A stretch of 64,000 nucleotides of DNA from Rhabditoides inermis (taxonomy: Eukaryota; Nematoda; Chromadorea; Rhabditida; Rhabditidae): contig CAWZYM010000068.1 in NCBI GenBank assembly GCA_963966185.1, positions 16,001 through 80,000 on the forward strand. Direction: 5' to 3'. The first letter of the stretch is position 1. Each line of letters begins with the position of its first letter. The position numbers and the translations under genes were made by a program. The notes beneath the pieces were generated by a model that was given only the letters and a program-made list of their open reading frames with translations, had not been told where the DNA came from and ran no database searches. Positions 23,742-34,882 of this stretch are shown one piece after another.

Positions 23742-24181
23742 TTAAGCAGCTATTAAGTTCGAAAAACTACAAAATAAAATGTGAAAAAACGTGAAAAAAT
23801 GATGAAAAAATGCAAAAAAAATGTCGAAAAATGCAAGAAAAAATTGTAAAAAAAAAGTAATTTTCTATAATTTTGAATTCACTCAATGGGTCCCACCACG
23901 ATCGGACTGATCTCTCATTATGATACTGTTCATGTTTTGTTTTGTCATAATTTGTCATTTTTTCATAATAAAATTATTCAAATGTTTATTACATCATTGA
24001 TCATAGATATAATTGATATCGATAACCTGCATTTTTATTCTATTTCTATGTGTTTTTTTTAATCATGAGCCTACACTACTTCAATTGCATCAGGATTTTT
24101 GATTGCTCATTATGTAGGTGGGGTGATTATTTATGCCAAATGTATCCATACTCCATTTTTATCAATGTTGTTTCAGAGTAA

Positions 24182-25947
24182 ATGTCGACTGACTATGAGA
24201 GTTGGTCCATACTCCTGACTCCAATCGAATACCCCGTCGATGAGGTGAGCAGGTGTATTTGTTTGTATTGTCTTTTAAAAATTGTTTTCAGGATGTTTGT
24301 CGACGTGAAATAACAGCTTGCTGTTTCATGGGCTCATTGGGCAGGGCTGTTTGGGATAAGACGTCAGAGGGGTACTCTCTGTCCCAAATACGTCAAGGTA
24401 TCTACATGGAATTGGAGAAGATTCTCAACATGGAGCCAGCTGACGGTATGTATTCGCGTTCGTGTTCTTTTCCAAACTTGAGATTTGAGGTGCCGACGCG
24501 GCGGAGTGGTGGAACAAGGTCGTGAAGAACTACCCGCGTGAGAGGGCGCGCCTGAACAAGATCAAGTTAAAGCGACGCCCAAGATCCGGCTCCTCGACTG
24601 CCGAGCTTTCTGCACTTCTCGCAGCTCCTGTTAAGAAGTGGCACCTCTATGATCACCTTCGTTTCTTGGACGTTGTTGATGGACGCGTGAGCGTTCGCGG
24701 GTGAGTTCGAAATATTACATTGTTTTATGGATCGATCATTTTAAGGCGCGATTCGGAAAAAGCACATCAAGGTAGGTGCTCGTCGCGAGCTGAACCAGCT
24801 GTGGCATCGTCGCGAAATGATCCAGCGAAAACATCTGCGAAGGAAAGTGAAGATTTTGGAGTCACAGGTACGAAGATTTCTTATAATGATTTTTATTGTA
24901 CTTTTCATTTTATGATTATAGACCTTCCTGGAGCCGACAAGAAGAACGTATCCAACAAGCCTGCCCTCGCCGATACCAACCACGGAGAACCAAAAGAGTT
25001 TCTGGATGAGCTAGGAGAAGATGAGAAGAAGAAGAAGAAGCCACTGCGTGCGACAAAAAAGAACATGGAGTCGCGAGGTGGGTGAATCATCTTTGACTCT
25101 ATATTGTGATTGGTTATATGCTGTGTTTGCAGAGCTCATGCTCCAACTCAAAGAGAACAGTGAGCTGATTGATGCGATAAAGCTGGGCGGAGGAGCCTCG
25201 AGGGAATGGATGGCTTTCTCTGAGAGCATTCAGGTGTTTTTCAATGAAGTTCCCGACACCGAAAAGGCAAAGTTCAAAGTAGCAATGATGGACTGCGCGA
25301 CAAGGTATGTCTAATAAATGAAGATGGCGTAGATTGTTTGTTTTTATTTTGTTACAGATTTGCTAGACAGTGTACTTCTGCAACGTGCAGCAGCAGCCGC
25401 CGTTCTCGTTCGAGGAGCCGTCGCCGTTCTCGTTCGAGGAGCCGTCGCCGTTCGCGCTCCAGGAGCCGGCGCCGTTCGCGCTCCAGGAGCCGGCGCCGTT
25501 CGCGCTCCAGGAGCCGTCGCCGTTCGCGCTCCAGGAGCCGTCGCCGTTCTCGTTCGAGGAGCCGTCGCCGTTCTCGTTCGAGGAGCGGGCGCAGTCGCCG
25601 TTCCCGGAGCAAGAGTCATCGTTCGCACCGCAATCGTCGCTCGCGCAGCACTCACTCTCCAATGCATGATGAGAGCGTCATGTACTCACCAACTGAGTCG
25701 GATTATCAAACATGTAGGTTTCTATGTTAACGTATAAAACTAAATAACGTATTTTATTTAAGGGCACCTTCAGCCCACGAACGAGTACATGATCGGAAAC
25801 CGCGAGCAAGTGATCACCGAGCAAGCGTTCGCACTCGGGGCAACCGGTGTCGCCCCAAACGTGGACAATCATCACATCCACAAGCCACCTCCTCCTCTCA
25901 TCTTTCCGGATGACGACCCCCTTGCCGAATTTTTCAAGTCAGGCTAG
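24182..25947 (+). CDS. Harbinger accessory DNA-binding protein (MADF/BESS-like, RS-rich C-terminus)
   Basis: Exons: 24182-24244, 24292-24445, 24490-24700, about 24746-24867, 24922-25076, 25133-25304, 25359-25713, 25764-25947 (TAG). An acceptor (TTTCAG) sits four bases before the ATG. The N-terminal half has a Myb/MADF character: SLGRAVWDKTSEGYSLSQIR, then WWNKVVKNYPRERARLNKIK. A basic-acidic linker follows (DEKKKKKPLR). A BESS-like helix pair comes next: SESIQVFFNEVPDTEKAKFK plus VAMMDCATR. The next exon encodes a long SRSRRR repeat (RS domain), and the end is acidic (PDDDPLAEFF). In PIF/Harbinger elements the Myb-like partner brings the transposase into the nucleus and to the ends. The RS-rich tail is unusual. 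Exon 4 has a second open frame with a helical look; phase supports the frame given here. Confidence 0.75.
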
Positions 25948-26046
25948 TTGCTATTATTTCGTCTTTGTTATTGTTCCGCTATGGTTGTTCCGCTATGGTT
26001 GTTGTTGTTGTTTAAATCATCAGTTATTCTATATAAATACGTTTGT

Positions 26047-27909
26047 TTAAATTCTTTTATTAGTTTGCCATAAATACATTTTCAAGACATCTCGTAGGTG
26101 GGAACCGTCCCCGAGGAAAGAGGGTGGATGATATTGCGTAGGTACAATAGTGGGCCTCATGGCGGGATATGGTAATGCATAGTTGCAATGTAGAAGGTAG
26201 TTATGGAGAAGGCACGTGGTGATAACAACATCAACAGCCGTGTCATATGATAAATGTAACGGAGTAGAATAAATACGAAATCGCTTAACTAGAGACCCAA
26301 ATACATGCTCAACCTTATTACGTGCAGATGATATACTAATATTATAATTACGGTCAATGTCTGATAGAAACTCTCCGGGTACCGGTTTTTGGAAACGAGT
26401 AGAGAGAGCGAAAGCGCCATCTCCCAAGAAAAAAAATGGGGATGGATGAATGTGGCCAGGAAAGGGAGTGTCCGGCGGAAGCCCGAGAGTGTTATTAATG
26501 AGTTTTGTATGAAATGTGCTATTATGATAAACGTTACCATCCGACACTGACCCTTCCCGGCCTACATCGTAATACAATATACGGCCATCTCCGTCACAAA
26601 TGATAAATAAGATAATAGAGAAAAACTGCTTATAACAATAGAAAGTTGAACCAGATTTAGATGGTTTAACGATGCGCACCTGTTTGCCATCAGCTGATCC
26701 AAGAGCATTGGGAACTCCGTACAATTCGAAATACCTACTAGAAAGAGCAAGCCATTCATCACTGGCACTAGGCAAATAGACAAAGTCACGAAGAACGAGG
26801 CAAAGAGATTGGGAAGTGCAAGAGATAATGCTGGAGACGGTCGCTTGAGAAATTCCGAACTTGCGGCCCACGTCGCCTTGAGTAGAACCTGCAAAAGCAA
26901 TACAATTTTTTTTAACAACCCGAAAAAATACCTGTTCGGATGTAGTACATGTAAACCGCAAAGCGAGATTCCAAAGGGACGTTCATAGATGTTGATCGTG
27001 GTTCAGAGGCCACTGACTTGATGCGGCACAGTAGCCAATCAAATTCAGACACCGACAGACCAGTCTCGGCCTGAAAAAGAAACATTTAAAAAATGTAACA
27101 TGTTAAAAAAAACCTTCATCAAACGACCATCCTGACGCCACCTTGGAACACACGTGTGTAGAACTCGTTGCCGTACGGTCAACCTGTATCTCAGGGTACG
27201 TTGGCATTGTAAGAAATGAAGACGTTGAAGAATCCGTTGCCGCTCTTCTAGTAGAGACAGAAGCATGTGTTCACACGCGGCTCCTACAAGCATCAATGAA
27301 AAAAAATAATTAAATATTACACTTACCTTCTCGTCCTCCACGTCGGTGATGAACGAATGGTAGATGATCTAGAGCTTGATATAGTAGACGAAAATGTTCA
27401 CACGCGGCTCCTACAAGCATCAATGAAAAAAAATAATTAAATATTACACTTACCTTCTCGTCCTCCACGTCGGTGATGAACGAATGGTAGATGATCTAGA
27501 GCTTGATATAGTAGACGAAAATGTTCACACGCGGCTCCTACAAGCATCAATGAAAAAAAAATAATTAAATATTACACTTACCTTCTCGTCCTCCACGTCG
27601 GTGATGAACGAATGGTAGATGATCTAGAGCTTGATATAGTAGACGAAAATGTTCACGCGCGGCTCCTACAAGCATCAATGAAAAAAAATAATTAAATATT
27701 ACACTTACCTTCTCGTCCTCCACGTCGGTGATGAACGAATGGTAGATGATCTAGGGCTGGTCAGGAAACGGCACAGAACGACACGGAACTGGAACGATGC
27801 CTACAATCTCTAGTGAAGAATGCAAACCCAATAGAAAACCCACCTTGAACTTGTAGGCGGTTGAAATCGGTGAACGTCGTTGTTTCTTGAGTGGGGCTAG
27901 ATAGACCAT
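26047..27909 (-). CDS. PIF/Harbinger (HARBI1-like) DDE transposase
   Basis: The core exons are 26887-26047 and about 27072-26933, with an upstream exon at about 27290-27115. The HTH region reads ESRFAVYMYYIRTGSTQG then DVGRKFGISQATVSSI. The nuclease domain (DDE_Tnp_4) includes GVPNALGSADGKQVRI (first Asp), FFSIILFIICDGDGRILYYD (second Asp region), VGREGSVSDGNVYHNS, and NKVEHVFGSLVKRFRI (Glu). The frame is open to TAA at 26049-26047, and AATAAA overlaps the last codons. The 5' end is uncertain: the best start is ACCATGG at 27909 (MVYLAPLKKQRR...), but its splice phase to the next exons does not fit cleanly. Between lie three or four tandem copies of an 84-nt exon plus a 43-nt intron. The conserved catalytic motifs look intact, so the element may be active. 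Confidence 0.8.
27262..27757 (-). repeat. Tandem exon-intron duplication, 127-bp unit
   Basis: The words GTTCACACGCGGCTCC (or GCG variant) recur at 27269, 27396, 27523 and 27651, a period of 127-128 bp. On the coding strand each full unit is an 84-nt exon with good acceptor and donor (TTGTAG and GAAG|GTAAGT) plus a 43-nt intron. One frame stays open through each exon (CEHFRLLYQALDHLPFVHHR). As 84 is a multiple of three, exons can be added without frame change. Confidence 0.88.
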
Positions 27910-28233
27910 GGTCCATACCGTAGAGTAGCTAACAAGCCATCTAAACAATTCATTTTAAAGTAAATTAAAAGTAAATTGATAACAGAAAAAATGTAACAAT
28001 AAAACAAATATGATTATTGATTTTCATCTGACGTAACAAAACATGAACAGTATCATAATGAGAGATCAGTCCGATCGTGGTGGGACCCATTGAGTGAATT
28101 CAAAATTATAGAAAATTACTTTTTTTTACAATTTTTTCTTGCATTTTTCGACATTTTTTTTGCATTTTTTCATCATTTTTTCACGTTTTTTCACATTTTA
28201 TTTTGTAGTTTTTCGAACTTAATAGCTGCTTAA

Positions 28234-28367
28234 GAGGCCAAGCAACATCATGTAATCCAATTTTCACAGGAATGATATTGGGAATTATGAAAAAAGAAGT
28301 TGATGAGAACAAAATATGTTGTGAATAGTATAGGATAACGTGAGATTCGTTTTGTTGTATCTTGTTA

Positions 28368-28407
<40 letters not shown>

Positions 28408-29440
28408 ACATTATTGTATTTCACGTGTTCTTAAAAACTGTATAAATTATTACAATCTTCTATGGAATTGTGAACCGCTAGCATAAAGAACTCAATGCCA
28501 GTCCCGTTTAACGCGGACCAATTGAGCAAGTACAAGTATTGTACTTACTCGACCATCGTACATCACATGTTTGCATCAATATTCGTTTACGATGCTGCTA
28601 CTGTTGTACACTATTTTTGTATCATATTTTATAATTGAGGAAATACGAATACACAAGAACTGTTTGTCTGTGGTCTTTGAGTGAAAGCAGGGTCATAGAC
28701 ATATGTAGCAAATTATCAATCACATGGTCTAATCACTTATCTCGAACTCTGACAACCGGTTATTTACCAGTGACGCATGTGGTACGGTATATCGGCTGAC
28801 CCCTGCCGGTGAGTGAAGGGGTTGCATAATTGGGTTGGGCTGACGGGTCAGTGATGGAATGCCACACAGACTGTGAAGAGAGTGTGGGATCGAGGAGATG
28901 CTATACTAGACGCCCCCGGCTATGATCGTATAAGCAAGCAACAGAGAGCACATAAAAGAATCAAGGCAAGACTGGTGACAAACGGCAAAATGTGGCGCCA
29001 GAGGCACCAGCGGGCATTACCTCTCTACATCATGTCTAATAGTCTGAGACCCTACAAAAGAATCATTTGAACTGCACATTACAATAATGAAAAAATAGAA
29101 ACATAAATCTAATAAAGGAAGTAATGTATGAATATCATGACCGGTGTGATCAATATGACGCAACTATCCAATAACACAGAATCGCAGATCTGGACTACGG
29201 ACACTATGGACAATGGAATTCGTGAACTACAGCTGCAAAGCTTCCCCAACCGAGAAAAAACAAATAACTACACAAAATAAGGAAAGCAGAAGACCCTCGA
29301 AATCCCAAAACGGTTCTAAAAATGTTCCGTCTGGCAATTACGTTGGGAATGAATAACTCACTCACTGTTCCTGCGCATCATACAGATCGATTTTCGAATT
29401 CAGATAGTCTGTCAATAACAACCCAACATACATTTTAGTA
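28234..29440. other. Intergenic region between the Harbinger and ACAA2
   Basis: No gene seen. A (CT)n run is at 28371-28406. The rest is AT-rich unique sequence; a short open frame at 28873-29070 has no splice or family support. Confidence 0.5.
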
Positions 29441-29449
29441 TTAAATACA

Positions 29450-29455
29450 TTTATT
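29450..29455 (-). terminator. Poly(A) signal of ACAA2
   Basis: AATAAA on the minus strand, about 75 bp after the ACAA2 stop codon. Confidence 0.7.
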
Positions 29456-29526
29456 TATACAAGTACAATCAAATTTCGAGGCACTATTATACACGCATCT
29501 GACAATCATGGAGAAACATCGGGAAT

Positions 29527-31378
29527 CTAGGCGCAGTTCTCGAAGAGGATGGCGATTCCCTGTCCTCCTCCGATGCAAGCCGATCCGATGCCGTACTTGA
29601 GTCCGCGCCTCTGCAGCTCGTGCACCAGGTGGACGGAGATGCGGGCTCCGGAAGCTCCTAGCGGGTGGCCAAGAGCGATCGCTCCTCCGTTCATGTTGAG
29701 CTTCTCCATCGGGATGCCCAGGTCGCGCTGCACTGCCAGCGCCTGCGGGGCGAACGCCTCGTTCACCTCGAACATGTCTATCTGCTCCATCTTGAGGCCC
29801 GTCTTCTTGAGGACGGCGCGGATGGCGGGGGCGGGGCCGATTCCCATGATGGACGGGTCGCATCCCACGGCCGCGTAGCCCACGATGCGCGCCAGCGGCT
29901 TCAGTCCCTTCTTCGACGCAGCCTCCTCACCAGCAATCACCAGAGCAGCTGCGCCGTCGCTGATGCCCTGCAATCACGAGCATAGACATCACACAGCCAC
30001 ATGGTTCCACCGAGCACTCACCGAGGCGTTTCCAGCGTTGACGAGTCCGTCCTTCTGGAAGACGGGCTTGAGCTTGGCGAGGCTCTCGTTGGTGGTGGGG
30101 CGGGGGTGCTCGTCCACGTCGAACACCTCCTCGCCCTTCCTGCCCTTCAGAGTGATGGGGGTGATCTCGCTCTTGTAGATGCCGGCCGCGTTCGCCTCCT
30201 TCCACAGTGTCTGCGAGCGAAGGGCGAACTCGTCGGCGTCCGCGCGAGTCACCTCAACCAACCCCGTCAATCAGTCAATTCGACATGATAGGTGGATTAG
30301 CGTGTGCAGATTCCTCGCACCTTGTACTGAGCTCCGAGCTTCTCGGCAGTCTGACCCATGGCCATCTTGGGCAGCGGATCGGACAGCGACTCCCACAGCA
30401 TATCCTCGAACTAAAATGCCACATACACGACGAGTTCATGAAAGTAGTGGTCATTGCACGTACCTCGTACTTCTTTCCGAGGGCGGTGCCGAAGCGGATG
30501 TCGCGGACAGCGAACGGGGTCTGCGACATGTTCTCGGCTCCTCCGGCCAGAACGAGCGAAGACTCGCCAAGCTTGATCTGCTGAAACACCACAACAACAT
30601 ACACATGCTACACTTCGCAGTGACAAGAACTCATATGTATTGCTTGTTTCTATTGTCCAAAGTGTGTACGGACCTGAGCGGCGTTGCAAACAGCCTGGAA
30701 GCCGGATCCACACAGACGGTTCACAGTCAGAGCTCCCACCTACAAAACAATTGCATCAACACACGTGGCGAACACGACGTACCTCCTGGGGCACTCCGGA
30801 GCGGAGTCCGATGTGGCGAGTGAGGTAGATGCCATCCTTGGACGACTGAACCACGTTGCCTGTAACATCGCTCATCACACATCGCCTATCATACAGCGCC
30901 GTGTGCGATCCCTGTCCCGTTCCCCTATCTCCCATTCCATGCACCGGTTATCAGCCCTAGCCTAGTGCGTGGCCAATTCACTCTCAAAACAGCTTCTTCT
31001 TATCGCAAATCTGACAATACATGGGTCAAGGATGTACACTCTACTACGTTGTAACCCAGCAAGTGAATCGATGCACCACGTGGTTACTGGTAAACAACAT
31101 GTCACACGGAACATTGTTGAACGTACCGAATATGACGTGGTCAACATCTGCGGCCTTGGCCCCAGCGTGGGTGAGGGCAGCCTGAGAGGCGATCACTCCC
31201 AGATCGGTCGCCGTGTGCGCCTTCAGCTTTCCACCGAACGTACCGAACGCCGTGCGCTTCGCACCAACGATGAACACTCCTGCAACAACCCAATCAATCG
31301 ATGAATCAAGCAATACGGGATCATGATACCAAATAATAATAATAATAATAATAATAACCACTCACCGGACTTGGACAT
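29527..31378 (-). CDS. ACAA2: 3-ketoacyl-CoA thiolase (ACAA2-like)
   Basis: Start ATG at 31378 (MSKSG, then VFIVGAKRTAFGTFGGKL); stop TAG at 29529-29527. All thiolase landmarks are present. The nucleophile Cys is in TVNRLCGSGFQAV. ENMSQTPFAVRDIRFGTALG and DPSIMGIGPAPAIRAVLKK follow. The catalytic His is in NGGAIALGHPLGASGARIS, and the second Cys in GSACIGGGQGIAILF. VDEHPRP and the whole block order fit human ACAA2 better than ACAT1. The enzyme cleaves 3-ketoacyl-CoA with CoA to acetyl-CoA and a shortened acyl-CoA, the last step of mitochondrial beta-oxidation. ACAA2 has an uncleaved N-terminal targeting signal, so lack of a leader is normal. The intron-rich gene heads the minus-strand run; the KIX-like gene ends 355 bp upstream. 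Confidence 0.92.
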
Positions 31379-31732
31379 TGATTGTTTTTGTTTGGGGACT
31401 TGACCGCTGTTTGGGAGGACAGGGGAGCGAATGGAAGGGGCGGGGCCTCGGGCTACAATGAGCGGCCGATAAGAGCGGGGTACAAAGTACGAAGACAGGC
31501 GGGAGAGTGAGAGGAAAGCGGAGACTACGCGCAAGCACGCATGCCGCGCGGCGTCCAACAAAGGAGATATAAAATAAATTATACCCACATTGATTTAATC
31601 ATTCAATCAGTAAAAGTAACGCTTTATAATACATACTCGCCAAAAAAATCAGATCAGTATACAAGAACAAGTGAACATCTAGAACATGAAGTCTATCGAG
31701 TGAGCAAAATTCAATGTCCAATGAATGTCTCA

Positions 31733-32720
31733 TCAGATTCTGAGCTTAGTCTTCTTGATAAAGTCGAAGAAACGACGGTAGTAGGCCTCCTGCAAACACG
31801 TCTCTCTCTCTCTCTCTCTCTTTCAATCTCTCTTTCTCTCCCCTCTCTCTCACCTCGCAGTCTGCGGCCTCGTAGCAGATCTGCTCTCCAGCGACGACAG
31901 TGTCCATGACAGCATGACACTTGCGTGCACCAAGTGCCTTTTCCTCTCGCATAGCCTGCATTCCAGCACACACCACCCGTTCCCGCTCGGCCACTCCCTT
32001 CTCCGAGTACCACTCCTGCAACTCACATCTCCCACTCCCCCTCTCCCTTCTCTCTCCCGCCCTCCCTCCGTTCTCTCTCTTTCTCTCTTCCTCCCTCCCT
32101 TCTCTTCTTCTTCTTCCTCACTCACCCTATGTGTCTTGGGGGTCGCGAAGCGCACAGTGAACTCCAGTTTGTCCTCCACTTCCATCTTCACATACACCCG
32201 CGACTTCTCCTGTGGAGTGTCCTCCTTCTCTGGGAACTCTTCCTTCACCTTCTCCATCAGCTTCTTCAACACGTGCTGATACTCGGCCTGAATGAATGGC
32301 AACTTGTCATCACATAATCTCTCTCCGTCTCCGAACTCACATACGTCTCGGACTGCGCGTATGTGTGGCATTCCAGTCCCCTCCATTCCAACATAGCCCT
32401 CTTCTTGAGCGCGTCCCTGTCAGACAGCCCGGCCTTGGTCAGTACGCCGTGTACTCCACACACGAATGCCACGCGCTCATTCGCCAGATCCGAGCGGGTA
32501 TACCACGACTGCAAAACAAGCGTCATTCGTATGCGAGCTGTCTTTCACACTCAATATTCCTTCACCCACAACCCACTACTTCTTCGGCTTGCACTGTCTG
32601 CCAGTTGCCAGTATATCCAGTAGACCCCTCTCTTTAACTCCTTCCCCTCACTTTCCCCTCACTCACCCTCCACTCCTCTATGCCCTTTGTGCTCGGTTGC
32701 CTCAGCTTTTCCATATCCAT
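31733..32720 (-). CDS. Small KIX-like domain protein
   Basis: Five exons encode about 230 residues. They start MDMEKLRQPSTKGIEEWRSW (32720) and end FFDFIKKTKLRI (stop 31735-31733). The N-terminal part (W..WYTRSDLANERVAFVCGV, LSDRDALKKRAMLEWRG, TYAEYQHVLKKLMEKVKEEF) has the spacing of a KIX three-helix domain. Such domains occur in CBP/p300 and MED15. A central acidic segment carries KVYVKMEVEDKLEF-like strands. The C-terminal exon block is WYSEKGVAERERVVCAGMQA with CHAVMDTVVAGEQICYEAAD, which I do not recognise. The gene starts only 132 bp downstream of the Myb-like gene's stop, on the same strand. Function unknown; the KIX resemblance is by eye and tentative. Confidence 0.55.
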
Positions 32721-32851
32721 GTCATCCCATCCGCGATCCGAACATGACACGCCTGCTCAATCACGTGACGTGAGATATACTTATCAATATCATTCCATTT
32801 GATTATCGGACGCAGTATCATGAATACGAGTGGATGGAAGTCAACAAACCG

Positions 32852-34472
32852 TTAACGTGGTTTGCGGATGTAGCAGAGACGGAGGCGAGAGAGCGATGAG
32901 AAGGAGTGGACGACCCCCTTCTCGCCACTCCACTCCTCACAGGGTGCACACTCGACAGCGACCTCTAAACACACAACCATCAACACGTTACCAGGTTCAA
33001 TCCAATTATTTATCCAGAATCGCATTTTCATGTACATATAGCATGAGAGGTGGTCGACTAGCGCTGGGAGAATAGATCAGTCCATAGTCGGCGGTCTTCG
33101 GTGATGATGCGTCGCCATACTTTCTTTGCATCGTTCTTCTTCGGAAGTTGCATAGCGTCCGTGAAGTCATCTTCCCACTATTTGTAAGGTCTGCCTGGTC
33201 GAGCAGCCTTCTTCGGCTTCCAGTTGACAGTTGCCTTCGCCCATCTGTAGCCGTCCGCATTGAAGAGACGTTCCGCGAACTTCCATTTCCTCTGCTTCAC
33301 TTCTTGCATGACATCTCTCAGGCGAGTCATCTGCCGAATGGTGCTGCTTCGGATCCGGTCTCGCAGGCTAATCCCTAGCATCAGGCGTTCCATTTTCCGT
33401 TGTGTTGTCTGTTGTCCGTAGTCGAAAGAGCTCGTCTTGGGTGAGACTCCAGCTCTCACATCCATAGGTCAGACAGGGCAGTACTCCGGCGCGGAAGACC
33501 TTCCGGCGTAGGAGCTCGTCGTAGAGTGAGGAAATGCTTGTGTCGTTGGAAGGCAGCCCATCCGCTCTGGATGCGGCGGGTGACTTCTTCCGTGTCGTCT
33601 TTCTCACAGCTCAGCAGCCTCCCCAGGTAGATGAACTCCCGTACGTACTCGATCCTCGAGTTGTCCAGGTAGATGTCCTTCTGGTGCGCGTTGGTCATTG
33701 CCATAGTCTCCTTCTGTTCACCTCCGGTCCGTACTTCTTGCTCTGCTCCGCCACTTCGTTCAGCATCTTCTCCGCCGCAGCTGGCAACTTGGCAAACAGA
33801 ACCACGTCGTCTGCGTTACCAGGTTACCACACTAGTATCCTACCTTGACAACAACCTCCCTATTCTTGGAAGTGGATGGGGGAGGAGTGGCATTGGAGTC
33901 GCTGCTGGGAGTAGAGTTCTCCTGCTCCTCCTGCTCCTCCTCCTCTTCCACCACCACCGCACGCGCTGGCGACTGACGCTTTGCTCTGCAAACCACATAA
34001 TTATCACGATCTTTCTCTTTACGAACAAGTACAGTTTTGAATAAGAGCGGAATCCGGTACCTGTTTGTAGGAGCAGGCGCGGGGGGTGGGGTGCGGTGGA
34101 CGTGGTCCGATTCCAGCACCACCCCGTCCTCGTCGTCCTCCGAGAAGGCGCTTCCGTCGGCCGCCCGCTTCTCGTATCCCACCACACTGCCCCCTCGCAC
34201 TCGCACCACGTAGCCCCACTTCCTCTCCAGCCTGCACAACAAACAGAAATCCGCTGAAGGCTCTCTCATGTACAATGCATCTCCTTCCCTCCCCTCACCT
34301 CGATTGCTCCACGCACGTCACAGGCCATTTGAATGCTTTCAGGGCGTACAGTACCCGAAACAAACAACTGGACAACAAAGAAAAACATTAGCAAATCCTA
34401 CCTCTTCTGCCGTCAAGCACGTGACAGTGTCCATAAGGTATTGTGGTCTGCGGAGGGAGCGCATCCTTAATA

Positions 34473-34531
<59 letters not shown>

Positions 34532-34882
34532 CTCTGTCTCTCCCTCTCCTTCAACTCACTTGGACTGGTAGCTCTCGACGGATCTGTCCTTGTGTCCCTG
34601 TGTATAGTACTTCTTCCATACCTGATTTCCACATGGATACTGGCCGCGTCCTTCTTTGTGTTCACTGAACACTACATACATCCATCCATCTATCTCTTTC
34701 ACTCTCTCTTAAGCCGCTTGCAAGATGGTCGGAATTTTTTTTCGTTGTTTTCCCATTAGTTTTTGGCTAAAAACATTTTTTTCGACCATCTTGCAAGCGG
34801 CTTTACTCTTTTCCTCTCACCTGATAAGATATCTGATCATATCCGCCTCATCGTTCACCGAGAATACACGTCTATTAGACAT
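32852..34882 (-). CDS. Myb/SANT-like domain protein
   Basis: Start MSNRRVFSVNDEADMIRYLI (34882). Exons then join EHKEGRGQYPCGNQVWKKYY, HKDRSVESYQSKMRSLRRPQ, LFRVLYALKAFKWPVTCVEQ, ERKWGYVVRVRGG and an acidic region with poly-Glu. A final exon ends SSLSRLRLCYIRKPR (stop TAA at 32854-32852). The first two exons give one Myb/SANT repeat (aromatic residues spaced F-S..DE....L, VWKKY, RSVESYQSK). It resembles the Rap1/TERF2IP type, where a Myb is followed by an acidic region, but I cannot confirm orthology. The last intron holds an RTE fragment with a 12-bp target duplication, and an earlier intron holds a 91-bp MITE. If the RTE insertion blocked the last splice, the protein would instead end at TAG 33834-33832, three codons past the donor. 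Confidence 0.6.
32998..33813 (-). mobile_element. 5'-truncated RTE-type non-LTR retrotransposon fragment
   Basis: The coding strand starts inside the reverse-transcriptase palm (ADDVVLFAKLPAAAEKMLNE). It continues to RTE-like C-terminal motifs: EYVREFIYLGRLLSCEKDDT, VLPCLTYGCESWSLTQDE, LRDRIRSSTIRQMTRLRDV and KPKKAARPGRPYK. Frame breaks are present. The direct repeat CGTTACCAGGTT flanks it (32986-32997 and 33814-33825), a target-site duplication. It sits in the last intron of the Myb-like gene, in the same orientation. Confidence 0.85.
34474..34528. repeat. (TC)n microsatellite in the Myb-like gene
   Basis: About 55 bp of TC on the plus strand, intronic, purine on the coding strand. Confidence 0.9.
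34712..34802. mobile_element. 91-bp Tourist-type (Harbinger) MITE
   Basis: A perfect 20-bp terminal inverted repeat (AGCCGCTTGCAAGATGGTCG and its complement) surrounds about 50 bp of T-rich DNA. TTA is duplicated at 34709-34711 and 34803-34805. A TTA target and AGC-type ends indicate PIF/Harbinger; the ends resemble but do not match the autonomous copy at 23746-28229. Confidence 0.85.

Larger units (their letters stand above)
23746..28229. mobile_element. Complete PIF/Harbinger transposon, 4.48 kb
   Basis: Terminal inverted repeats of about 196 bp (23746-23941 and the complement at about 28034-28229) start GCAGCTATTAAGTTCG. They differ only by one base in a poly-A run, so the insertion is recent. 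Both ends are flanked by TTAA (23742-23745 and 28230-28233), which contains the TTA/TAA target typical of the superfamily. Two convergent genes lie inside: a MADF/BESS-like protein (+) and a DDE transposase (-). This two-gene layout is the hallmark of autonomous Harbingers. Confidence 0.92.

Noticed and set aside
24746..24867. Alternative frame (RRELNQLWHRREMIQRKHLR) in exon 4 of the Harbinger accessory gene
   Set aside because: It looks protein-like, but splice phases on both sides fit only the other frame. A frameshift cannot be fully excluded.
23742..28233. piggyBac element because of the TTAA flanks
   Set aside because: The encoded transposase is clearly PIF/Harbinger (DDE_Tnp_4); TTAA here contains the TTA/TAA target of that superfamily.
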